Part shown: positions 37,894 through 50,200 of the stretch, piece after piece | How the letters are laid out: every line of letters starts with the position of its first letter | Position numbering within the stretch: position 1 is the stretch's first letter | Translations under genes and position numbers: made by a program | Assembly (NCBI GenBank): GCA_030248225.1 | Contig: JASANE010025084.1 | Coordinates: 24,049-88,048, forward strand | Direction: 5' to 3' | Source of the DNA: Trileptium ribeirensis | Taxonomy: Eukaryota > Nematoda > Enoplea > Enoplida > Thoracostomopsidae | DNA: 64,000 bases | Notes under the pieces: model-generated | The model's input: only the letters and a program-made list of their open reading frames with translations | Databases searched by the model: none | Told to the model about the DNA's origin: nothing

Positions 37894-39390
37894 ATTCTAA
37901 CCAAAAATCTTACTGCCTAGCTATGTAATAATCATTCTACTATATTATCCGGTTTGAAATGTGATACAGAAAACGAATAGAATTCGTTTGGAGCGTCGGT
38001 GTAGTTTTGAATGCTGCCAAAAGTACCGAAATGCACGAGTACAGCCTATATTAGCAAAGCTAATCTTTTCTGCAAAATAGCATCATAGGTTATCCTTCTC
38101 TTCTATAAAGCTGTGGATTTAATACAAATATTGCGTAGTTTGTCGAAATTTAGTAACACTAAGAGGCCTAACAGGTTAGTCACGACTTGTACATTACTTG
38201 CAGAATACTTGCTTTAAATAGAGTTGATTATTTTCACATCCTTTGCAAAACACTGGCGGCTTGAATGTTGAACCTCGTACAGCTTGACGTTCATGCTACG
38301 TTCTACAGACATAGCATTTTACTGTAGACAACACGTTTCAACCTGCATAAATTGTTTCGTTCTGGTCATCTAACGCCGTACATTTTATAGCTTCAACTAA
38401 GTCCAACAAATCACTGAAACACTTCAATTAAATTGTATTACAGTATATCACCACAAATTTGACAACATGACAGAATTAGCAGTGATCGCAGCAGCACAGA
38501 AAAATTGTTTCGTTTGAATTTCTATCGGGTTTCAATGGACGTTTTATCCATCACTGATTGCCACATGTAACATTGAAAGGCGGCCAACATCGGAACCGTC
38601 TTTAATGGAACCGCCTCTAAATGTCTAAGTAAAGATATATATGTGACGTTTCCTTCGAGCAATTATAAAATTAATTTCTTTTTAACTGCGAGCAAATTTC
38701 TACATTTTGACAGTGTTCTCATGTTATTTAAAAAATTCCACAAATATACTTACACTACAAATATAAATATGAAAAATATGAAAAAAAATTACTTTCATAC
38801 AATAGTAAATATTTAGACATTGAGGTCAACATCACTATGGTATAGAAAAAGTAAATTTCCGAAAAAATCGTAAACGAGTAATACAAAAATGATTATAATT
38901 TTGTCACATCAGTTTGTAGAAGAATTGGTAGAATTTGACAAAACACTAACAGGCTGCAACTACTGTCGTCTGTGGTCGATATTGCCTGTAGTAATTACTA
39001 AATAGTGTTGACTAGTCAGTGGAATTCTAAGAATTCAAAATACCATGACATAATAATGCGGCTAATTAAAGCCTGATTAACACGGTCCACTGTTAAAGAT
39101 TCATTTTTATTTCCTTAAAAACCTTAATATGGCGACCACGTCGTGATCCCGTGTTCGAGTCACATTCAAAAACAATGAACACCTACTTTTATACTTCTAG
39201 TTAGCTTCTTATGCTTTAACAATGAAAACTAATTTATTCTTCTACTTTAGGTATATATACAAGCTTCTGTTTTTCTAAATACCTAAATCTATTTATAAAT
39301 TTGATTCTAGTTTTTTTGTAAAGCAAAAAAAACAAAACTTTCCACTTTCCCCAAGTGATTAAGACAATTTTTAGCGTACGTATGTGCTGC
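37894..39390. other. Intergenic, nothing recognised
   Basis: Only short ORFs, AT-rich runs and isolated words are present. I found no coding exon, RNA gene or clear repeat. Confidence 0.4.
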
Positions 39391-40190
39391 AAAAGCTGGC
39401 ATTTTTTGTGACGAATAGAATTTCACGTGCAGCTTTGTATTAAACAATAGCTGTCAACTGGACACTGGCGCTATCTGTAAAATCTGGCATTTTGTGTGAC
39501 GAATAGAATTTCATGTGCAGCTTCGTATACAATAGCTGTCAACTGGAGACTGGCGCTATCTGTAAAATCTGACATTTTTTTGCTGTCAACTGCAAAATCT
39601 GGCATTTTTTGTGACGAATAGAATTTCATGCGCAGCTTCGTATTAAACAATAGCTGTCAACTGGAGACTGGCGCTATCTGCAAAATCTGACATTTTTTGC
39701 TGTCAACTGAAAAATCTGGCATTTTTGTGATGAATAGAATTTCATGTGCAGCTTTGTATTAAACAACAGCTGTCAACTGGAGACTGACGCTATCTGTAAA
39801 ATCTGGCATTTTTTGTTGTCAACTGCAAAATCTGGCATTTTTGCTGCCAACTGCAAAATCTGGCATTTTTTGTGACCAATAGAATTTCATGTGCAGCTTC
39901 GTATTAAACAAAAGCGGTCAACTGGAGACTGGCGCTATCTGCAAAATCTGACATTTTTGCAGTCAACTGAAAAATCTGGCATTTTTGTGACGAATAGAAT
40001 TTCATGTGCAATAACGTATTAAACAATAGCTGTCAACTGGAGGCTGGCGCCATCTGCAAAATCTGGCATGTTTTGCTGTCAACTGAAAAATCTGACATTT
40101 TTTGTGACCAATAGAATTTCATGTGCAGCTTCATATTAAACAATAGCTGTCAACTGGAGACTGGCGCTATCTGCAGTATTTGCCGCTCAA
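39391..40190 (+). repeat. Composite tandem array, ~115-bp unit with short insertions
   Basis: GAATAGAATTTCATGTGCAG, CAATAGCTGTCAACTGGAGA and CTGGCGCTATCTGCAAAATC recur seven or so times. Spacing ranges from about 84 to 145 bp because a small extra module (GCTGTCAACTGCAAAATCTG) is present in varying number. Non-coding. Confidence 0.85.
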
Positions 40191-41354
40191 ATATTCTATT
40201 GTTGTCTAATCTAACTGAAACAATGTTTATCTAAATTTTTACAGGTTCTTACGGTAAGAAATATTTAAGAAAATTGAGAAGATATACCAATTAGCTATAA
40301 ATTAAAAATATATTATGAAATATACACGAATATGCTCAGAAATAAGCTAAAAATAGTTAATGAGCACATGTGCTGAAATTGTACTTTCTTCGCTTCTCAA
40401 AACAGTCTCTAAGAAATTTACAATTTTCAGAAGTATATACCTGTTTTGCCACTTGGACGCACACATTGACGTGTGCGGGATATCATTGTAAAGTATACCA
40501 AAATACAGTTTAACGCTTTTATAATTCTGAAAAATCGACAGACAGTGTAATATTTTGCTTTGTAATGCAGCACTCTACAGTGAAACTGTTGCCGCAAACT
40601 ATCCACGTTATAATCAAAGGTGTCCACAGAGCGCAGGTGTGGTTGCCCTCTAAAGCATAACCCCAGCTGCGCGAAAAATTTCAGCAATTATGAACTAAAT
40701 TACACAATTACGACAAAATATTGGAGAAAATGCGGAAAATTATGCAGAAAAATTAGAGAGCACCGAAATTGTTTTCATTTATCTCCGTCTTACGGCGCCC
40801 CACACCTACAAATACATCATAAGTAATCCCTGTAAGTCAACGAACATTGCGAACCTATGCAGGATAATTATTGTCGTCACGCTGTTGTACGTTCGTACTA
40901 TATCGTGTTTGCCACAAACAGCAACGATATTTTAATAATAAAACAACGGTAAATATTAGGTGCTCATTGAACAAGACCGCTGTTTTATTTGTCTCCTCAA
41001 GTACATACTTACACAAAAAGAAACAATACATGAAATCAAAAATGAAAAACTTTCTAAAGTTTTCACTAATTCCGCGATGATAATGTTTGTTTTTATAAAA
41101 CAATTTTTTTTGTTTTATAGCATTAATATATTAAGGCACAAAATAAGCCAATGTTTCTGTCAACACTTAAACCTTTATTGTCAGAACTGCTTTGTGTATC
41201 GTCCAAAGCCTTACAATCTCAAGACAGCGCCTCGACTTGACACCGGGCTGTTTGCCTGTAAGCGACGTACGAAAATAACTGGGCTATCTCACTCAAAACC
41301 GTTATCCTGACTATTTAGTAATATTATGCAATGAATGAGAATAACTACTTTAAA
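40191..41354. other. Intergenic, no gene seen
   Basis: Overlapping ORFs of 68-116 codons around 40427-41310 have no recognisable domain and no splice support. They run on both strands of the same DNA, which suggests chance. Confidence 0.4.
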
Positions 41355-41990
41355 TATCTTGTAGTTCTTAAGCTTTGCTAAAAATTAAGTTGGAACCTAA
41401 GCTACTTATTTGTATAACTTTGCTAATTATTCAGAGTAATTATGCTAAATGGAAATTTAAAATATTAACATAAACTAAACTTAATATTTAAAGAATTACC
41501 CTTAAAATCCTAAAATATAAGCCTAATTTTGCGAAATTTTAAGTAGATTTTAGGTTTATTTATGCAACTTTAAGCTATTTATCATACCTTAAATGATAGC
41601 AGCATTAATACAACTTAATATTAAGCATAAAATTTTTTGTAAAAGTTTGCAATAGGCATAGAGTTATGCTTAAAATGTTTATTATTCACAGTAATTATGC
41701 TAAACGGAGACTTAAAATATAAACTTAAACTAAGCTTAATATTTAAAGATTATGCTTAAAATTTTAAAATGTAAGCATAACTTTGCTAAAATTTAAGTAG
41801 TTTTTAGTTTTATTTTTGCTACTTAAGCTATTTAGCATACCTTAAATGACGTTAGCATTAATATAGCTTAATATTAAGCAAAAAATTTTGGTAAAACTTT
41901 GCAATAAGGATAGTTATACTTAAAATTAAGCATAATTACGCTAGTTATTATTAAGCATAAAGCAATAATAAATATGTTTAGCATAAAGCA
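41355..41990. repeat. AT-rich repeat, two tandem ~290-bp copies
   Basis: The blocks around 41360-41650 and 41660-41945 share GTAATTATGCTAAA, AAACTTAATATTTAAAG-type runs, TTTAAGTAG, CTTTAAGCTATTTA and TTAAATGA followed by AGCATTAATA. The left end also matches 21850. It is an AT-rich non-coding family of unknown type. Confidence 0.65.
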
Positions 41991-44211
41991 TTTTCTGTGA
42001 GGAGCCATTGTTTAAGAAACATCGCACAGTGAGCGAATGACAACATAAATTGGCCTAATTAACTATTTAACGCCCGAATTAGCAGGTATACAGTGCATTA
42101 TTTGACAAACTAAATCCATCGTCAGAACCCGAGGTTGGCGGTGCAAGCAACATACACACATTACTGAATTATCTAGGAACTGTTGCTCGGTTCCTTAAGG
42201 AACCTCGTAAGGCAAGCGAATGACAACGTGCGTGCAGCCATATGTCGCGTGACAAATTCTGTGTTAACACAGTGCGTCGCAATGTATGTTGGCTATTAGT
42301 TTCGTTGGGAATAAAAGCCATCAGAAAATAGAAAACACGTTGGAATTGTAATATCCAGGATATATCGATGATGTTAGTACTTGGCATCGAATATTTTAGC
42401 ATACCAAAGCTATTGACGAGTTTATCCTTTGTACAATCTACTGATTCTCTATTTTAAAAACCGTATAGTTTAAGACAATACATATAAGTTGTTTTGCGAT
42501 AAATTTCTCCAGCATACAGATTTACAAAATCATGTTTAATTGATGTTTTCTGAAATGCAGTGTCATAAATTTTACACCCTACAACACAGAGCGAACACGA
42601 GTTCTTTTGCGAGCAATGGTTAAGCTGAAAACAATAATTTCAATGTTCAATCGTAAAAATAAGAGATATAACACTGTCGAAGACAGCAATTGCATGCCTA
42701 ATGATATACTTGGCCGTTACCTCTAAGGCAATATTTGTAGTTAGAAGAGATGTTGAGGCACCCGTGGAACTAATAAATCGAATGCACTAATTGCATTCAA
42801 AAGATCAAGTGGCGTACCCCTGGTATCCCAGCGAAGGCATCATTTGTAGCCGCAAAAGTTATTTAGGTACCTACGTTTGCAGACTCTCAAATTCAGCATT
42901 TGTAGCTATCACGGTTTGTGGTCAGCTATGATGTTAGTCCATAAAAGGCAGGAAATGTATTTAAATACGATACTTTGGCACCTATGCTGCTAGTTGACCA
43001 AAGCCGCAAATGTAGTCAAACGCAAAACAAGTGTTTGAGAAACTACGAACTTAGTCCCGCAAATGCAGTTCATGTATTCAAATAAGGTACATGGACGGCT
43101 AAGCTACTAATCTAGCAAAGCCAGCCGAGCAAATGTAGTCAATCCAGGTACTCGTGCTCCTGTTCTGCTAAGCAAAGGCAGAAAATGTGAAAAAATATGG
43201 TAGTTGAGCACCTAGTGCCTATTTCTTTATACGGTCCTATGCCTTGTGCCATACAGTGTAATCGTTTACTCAGGCTTGTCTTGGCAAGCATTCATCAAAC
43301 AGATTTTTATTATACATACGCATTTGGATTCTGTTCGCTTTCCTCATCGCATTGATTTGGCACACATTGGTGTAAAGTAACACCAAGTTGTTCTCGTGAC
43401 TGTTACTTAGACTTTGTGGACCATCAGAATTTTTAGTGAAACTGCAATTTTGCATTTGGACGCTTCAAATAGGATGATCAAGTATTTTGTTGTTATATGA
43501 TAAATCGTTTTGCAATGCCTTCCGTAAACCTAAATCTAGACTTTAATCACGGTTCTCTATGCTTTTGTCGTTCGTACAAATGTTAATAAATTTATAGTCT
43601 ATTTAGGAGAATGTTAATATTTTAGTAGTCTTCGGAACACTTATTTCATAAGCTTGTGGTTGAGTTTTCGAGCCCCTGCGCCGCATAATTTGTTAGATAA
43701 GAGACTAAGGCCACGTTAGTTCAAAGTACCATCTGTAAAATGCGCACGAGCTTGTGCGTAAGGTAAACACAGCTCCCCGCAGCATGCGTTTCCGCTACTC
43801 TGACTGCAAATGCCACGATACGGGAGATCACAATGGTAATTTGAGGAGTTTTAACACCTTTAATGATGTTTTATTAGTGATTATGTTAATTATGTAAATG
43901 GGAATATTTCAAGCGCAATAAATATGAAATTTGAAGACCTTTCGAAACATGACGAACTTTCTTATGCATTTTTATTTTTATCTAACATTATTCAAATGCG
44001 GCAGTTGGTAGACTTCTACGTATCATCGTAATCGTCGCCACTATGTCTAGCGAACCACAAATTTTCATGTTCCTTTAGTACAATGTATGCCTTTTGACAA
44101 GTCGCTACTGTATTTCCGTTACTAAATCAACAAGATTTATCGCATTCAACTAAAAATTTAAAATGGCATAAAGCCATAATAAGGTAACAAGAAATTGGTT
44201 TGGAAACTAAA
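41991..44211. other. Intergenic, SINE-like remnants and degenerate repeat
   Basis: A weak tRNA-like segment (minus strand, about 42125-42200) is followed by AGGAACCTCGTAAGGCAAGC and ACAACGTGCGTGCAGCC, words shared with 2235-2275. A degenerate tandem repeat around 42830-43200 carries the word GCAAATGTAGTCA. No gene is supported before the start codon at 44212. Confidence 0.45.
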
Positions 44212-47200
44212 ATGAATCAAGTTATAACAATTTCATTGTCCACAATTTGGTCGACATTGTTCGTGTTTTTGATTCCATTTACGAGCTGTTTACCGAATAT
44301 AGCGACAGCTAAGCGAACATATGGCTTTGACGACATAAAAGATTCATCCTTTTTGTTAGCGAATACGGACAGCTATTATAATTATACAAAACCTGAGCAG
44401 CATCCGTCATTGTTGTTTCAGTTCAAAGGTATGTTCTTTTGAAATTTTTGGATTTATATGATCTGTTCCCAAATCTTCCTCTGAGGCTTTGATTTGCAAT
44501 AAGTAGTTTCACAACGTTGAAGGCGTACTGTAAAACATATTTCTTCAAAGTATTATACTGGAAGCGACCGTATTCGCATACCAACTTGATTTGTACATAC
44601 AACATGTATTGATTCCAATTTCTAATATCTCTTGAACATTGCCAGTGATTAGATTCCTTGATTAAATGAATCTTATTATATATACAATGCAAATGAATCT
44701 AAGCCGAAATAAGAAAGCCAGTGTTAAAATGTCATGTTCTCTGGGATAATTCTTATACATCAGTGCAGTAGAAAGCTACTTACGAAGTATGTACCGCTTA
44801 AATCATGCTGTTCTGAGTTTCACATGCACATAATTCAAGATCTATATGCCTGTCCCGAGTTTCGATGCAGTGAATGTCGCCAATGAATCCATAAAGTTCA
44901 GCGAATGTTCATTGGACATACTAAGGAAATTTTTCAATATATGACTCTGTAAGCAGGTATTTAAGATTGATATAAGATAATGGGATTCATTTAAACCCTG
45001 CCTCATTGAAGTATTTCCTATACTTCTTAGCTGATAGATATATTTATTAAGTTTATCAATCTTTGCTGAAATATATTTATCGAGAAACCAAAGCTGTGCG
45101 TATTCTACTGTTGATACATGGCAGAACATTTTTAAAATCATTTTCCACGTGGTTGACTTTTTAATAACTAATGACCACGACTCGGTTTCTCGACGATGAC
45201 ATAAGTGCGACACGTCCATGTGTGCTGGAGCCAAAAGCAAAACAAACTCAGCCTGGTCACAACGACAAACTATTAGCAACGTATATTCAAAATTAAGGAA
45301 AAGTTTCGGTGTTTTGCCTTGGAGCGATGCGGACTTCGTCGGATTCAGATTAGGAACCAATTCATAATAAAGACATATTTAAAATGTTCATAATGTGACA
45401 AATAAGCAATAGCATGAGGCAGTACGAGGTGTTACACTCCAAGCATTCAGTTTCAAGAATCCAGTGTGCCGCCTCGGCCATGTCGGTCTTCACAAGGCAT
45501 GTCTTTATTTTGATCCTTCTCTAAGTCAGAATGTTCATCTAACAATTTTAACTCCGTTTTCACAATAGCTATCAGCAAGTTGATAACTGAATCCTATGCT
45601 TTACACGTTAATTGAAATAAGAAAATTACGTTCATTGGCAAAGACAAAAATTGCAAACTAGCGAGAGCATATACGATAATTCCCGTTCGAATGAAAAGCA
45701 ACGCTTACCAATTCTTTTACTTCTTGTGCATAAATATATAACTTCAAAATTATTTTCTTGATGTAATTTTTTACAATTTTAGATAATGTAAGTCCATAGA
45801 AGAAGAATGAGAAATACCAGTGGTGGATAGGTGACCAACAACGCGCCCATGACCACCTATTAGCATGGTTGCATAAAATTATTTCCTTGCTGTAATTTTT
45901 ATATTATTTCTGATAATTTAAGTCCGCAGAATAAGAAACACCAGTGGGTAGGTCACCAACAACTTGCCCGTAAACCGCCACTTAGCATCGTTGCATAAAA
46001 TTATTTCGCTGCTGTAATTTTTTTACAAATTTAGGGAATCTAAGCCCTCAGAAGAAGAAAAACAACAGCGGATAGGTGACCAACAACTTGTCCCTAACCA
46101 CCATTTAGTATCGTTGCATAAGATTATTTCCTTGCTTAAATTTTTTTATAAATTTAAATAATCTAAGTCCGCGAAAAAAGAAACGACAGCGGGTAGGTCA
46201 CCAGCAACATCACAATTTTTTTACAAGTTTAGATAATCTAAGCCCGTAGAAGAAGAAACAACAGCGGCTAGGTGACCAACAACATCCCCGTAAACCATCA
46301 CGTCCATCGTTGCATAAAATTATTTCCTTGCTTAATTTTTTTACAAATTTAAATAATCTAAGTCCACGAAAGAAGAAACGACAGTGGGTAGGTCACCAGC
46401 AACATCACAGTTTTTTTACAAGTTTAGATAATCTAAGCCCGCAGAAGAAGAAGCAACAGCGGCTATGTGACCAACAACATCCTCGTAAACCATCACCTGC
46501 ATCGTTGCATAAAATTATTTCCTTGCTGTAATTTTTTTTACAAATTTAAATAATCTAAGTCCGCGAAAGAAGAAACGACCGCGGGTAGGTCACCAGCAAC
46601 ATCACAGTTTTTTACAAGTTTATATAATCTAAGCCCGCAGAAGAAGAAACAACAGCGGCTAGGTGACCAACAACATCCCCGTAAACCATCACCTGCATCG
46701 TTACATAAAATTATTTCCTTGCTGTAATTTTTTTTACAAATTTAAATAATCTAAGTCCGCGAAAGAAGACATGACAGCGGGTAGGTCACCAGCAACTTAA
46801 CAATTTGTTTTACAAGTTTAGATAATCTAAGCCCGCAGAAGAAGAAACAACAGCGGCTATGTGACCAACAACATCCCCGTAAACTATCACCTGCATCGTT
46901 GCATAAAGTTATTTCCTTGTTGTATTTTTTTTACAAATTTAAATAATCTAAGTCCGCGAAAGAAGACATGACAGCGGGTAGGTCACCAGCAACTTAACAA
47001 TTTGTTTTACAAGTTTAGATAATCTAAGCCCGCAGAAGAAGAAACAACAGCGGCTATGTGACCAACAACATCCCCGTAAACCATCATCTGCATCGTTGCA
47101 TAAAATTATTTCCTTGCTGTATTTTTTTACAAATTTAAATAATCTAAGTCCGCGAAAGAAGACATGACAGCGGGTAGGTCACCAGCAACATCACAATTTT

Positions 47201-50200
47201 TTACAAGTTTAGATAATCTAAGCCCGCAGAAGAAGAAACAACAGCGGCTAGGTGACCAACAACATCCCCGTAAACCATCACCTGCATCGTTGCCTAAAAT
47301 TATTTCCTTGCTGTAATTTTTTTACAAATTTAAATAATCTAAGTCCGCGAAAGAAGAAACGACAGCGGGTAGGTCACCAGCAACATCACAATTTTTTTAC
47401 AAGTTTAGATAATCTAAGCCCGCAGAAGAAGAAACAACAGCGGCTAGGTGACCAACAACATCCCCGTAAACCATCACCTGCATCGTTACATAAAATTATT
47501 TCCTTGCTGTAATTATTTTTACGAATTTAAATAATCTAAATCCGCGAAAGAAGACATGACAGCGAATAGGTCACCAGCAACTTAACAATATTTTTTTGCA
47601 AGTTTAGATAATCTAAGCCCGCAGAAGAAGAAAAAACAGCGGCTATGTGACCAACAACATCCCTGTAAACCATCACCTGCATCGTTGCATAAAATTATTT
47701 CCTTGCTGTATTTTTTTTACAAATTTAAATAATCTAAGTCCGCGAAAGAAGACATGACAGCGGGTAGGTCACCAGCAACATCACAATTTTTTTACAAGTT
47801 TAGATAATCTAAGCCCGCAGAAGAAGAAACAACAGCGTCTAGGTGACCAACAACATCCCCGTAAACCATCACCTGCATCGTTGCATAAAATTATTTCCTT
47901 GCTGTATTTTTTTTACAAATTTAAATAATCTAAGTCCGCGAAAGAAGACATGACAGCGGGTAGGTCACCAGCAACATCACAATTTTTTTACAAGTTTAGA
48001 TAATCTAAGCCCGCAGAAGAAGAAACTACAGCGGCTAGGTGACCAACACCATCCCCGTAAACCATCACCTGCATCATTGCATAAAATTATTTCCTTGCTG
48101 TAATTTTTTTACAAATTTAAATAATCTAAGTCTGCGAAAGAAGAAGCGACAGCGGGTAGGTCACCAGCAACATCACAATTTTTTTACAAGTTTAGATAAT
48201 CTAAGCCCGCAGAAGAAGAAACAACAGCGGCTATGTGACCAACAACATCCCTGTAAACCATCACCTGCATCGTTGCATAAAATTATTTCCTTGCTGTATT
48301 TTTTTTACAAATTTAAATAATCTAAGTCCGCGAAAGAAGACATGACAGCGGGTAGGTCACCAGCAACATCACAATTTTTTTACAAGTTTAGATAATCTAA
48401 GCCCGCAGAAGAAGAAACAACAGCGGCTAGGTGACCAACAACATCCCCGTAAACCGTCACCTGCATCGTTGCATAAAATTATTTCCTTGCTGTAATTTTT
48501 TTACAAATTTAAATAATCTAAGTCCGCGAAAGAAGAAACGACAGCGGGTAGGTCACCAGCAACATCACAATTTTTTTACAAGTTTAGATAATCTAAGCCC
48601 GCAGAAGAAGAAACAACAGTGGCTAGGTCACGAGCGACATCCTCGTAGCCACAACTTAGCATCGTTGCATAAAATTATTCCGAATTCTATTCTACTTCGA
48701 GCAAATCTTGGCACTAAATCAACAAGGGAACTAAGAAACAAAACTTTCAAAAACAGCAAACCTCGACGAAGCACTGCTGCTGCTACAGCCGATCAGATCA
48801 GAGAAGTACAAATAAGCGATCGAAAGATTACACGAGCAAAAGAAACGCAAATTTCGTCTCAGCCGCCTCTCATTGCAACTTCCGCTAAAGGGCATTCCCA
48901 TAAACTAAGCAAAGCTATTTGGTCTCAACTGGGTTCGTTTTTAAAGAATCAACTTGCGTTTGAAATCGGTAGTTTTGCTGCTCCAAATTTTGACGCTCGC
49001 ACGGTCAGAGTTTCTGCAAGCAAGAAGCCGATTACGTATGCGGACGGACGCGATGTGACTGCAAGAACGGTGATAAACAGCAATAGTCGCGAAACTACGA
49101 AACCAATTTCACGCTACAACATTGCCATCCTACGATTCAACTTTAATCACAGATCGATTCGGAATATTCGAGCAAGTAAGATACGCTTTCTTTTTATTGG
49201 ATATTTTGTGATAATATACAGTTTTATGTCTGCCGTCCAATTTGTTGTCTGGTTTACATATATTTAGATGTAAGAATTGAATTCTCATTTTGAAAGCGTG
49301 TTATGCTACTGCAATATTTAAATATTTAGCAATATTTCAAACGACAATGACGGACAGGTTCTTGTGAAGTACCAAGTCGAATAGCTCATGTGTCTACAAG
49401 ACCCGCATATGGTTATCATATTTCTTTGATCATGTGAAAACCCGATATAACGTTCTAGCCCCATTCTTAAGTGGGCAACACTACTACCAACCGTATTCAC
49501 AGAACCACGGACACATTTAGGCAATTTTAGTAAGGTGTCACGATACACGCTATATTTATCTTGTTAGCAAAATTGACGAAATTAGTCTCTATTAATAAAG
49601 TCTAAGTACCTTTTACATGACTGAATTTGTTAAATTGTGCCAATCATCACTACATTGATGCGTTGCTTATTACATGAGGCTACAATTGTCAATTAACATC
49701 GTGTATAGTTGTTAATTGCGTGGTTTTTTTATAGAAACGATTGTGTTGAAAACAACATTCGTCAACCACATCACGCAGTGTTTTGTCTTCAGTCCCTAGT
49801 ATACCTCTATATATCTTCTCATGTGAAATACACCTAAGACAGAATTAACCACATCAATAGTGTATTAGTTAAAAGTATGACACTTCGCTGAAGCCTAATG
49901 TAAACCCAAGATTGATGACACGGTAGTTTTCGGCCTCAACCCTCTCATTTGGAGTGTCAGAACCCAGGGCGTGCCACATATCCTCCCAAATGAGCGGGTC
50001 TGTATATGACACCCGCTCCACCCGTTTGAAAACGCCCGTGTCATCAAACACTGGTTTACATTAGAGTGTAGGGAAGTGTCATAGTCTTCCTTAATGCACT
50101 CCTTACTAAATATATACAAAACATAAATCGATTGCGGCCTAAACAGGTGACCCAAAATATTGTGTAAAATCAATTTCACAAACTTAGTCCAAAATGGTAT

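Noticed and set aside
46310..48680. Lys/Gln-rich ORFs repeated through the 196-bp satellite
   Set aside because: The repeat length is not a multiple of three, so each frame breaks every unit. The frame that runs on into 48702 is the exon read backwards through its acceptor into intron.
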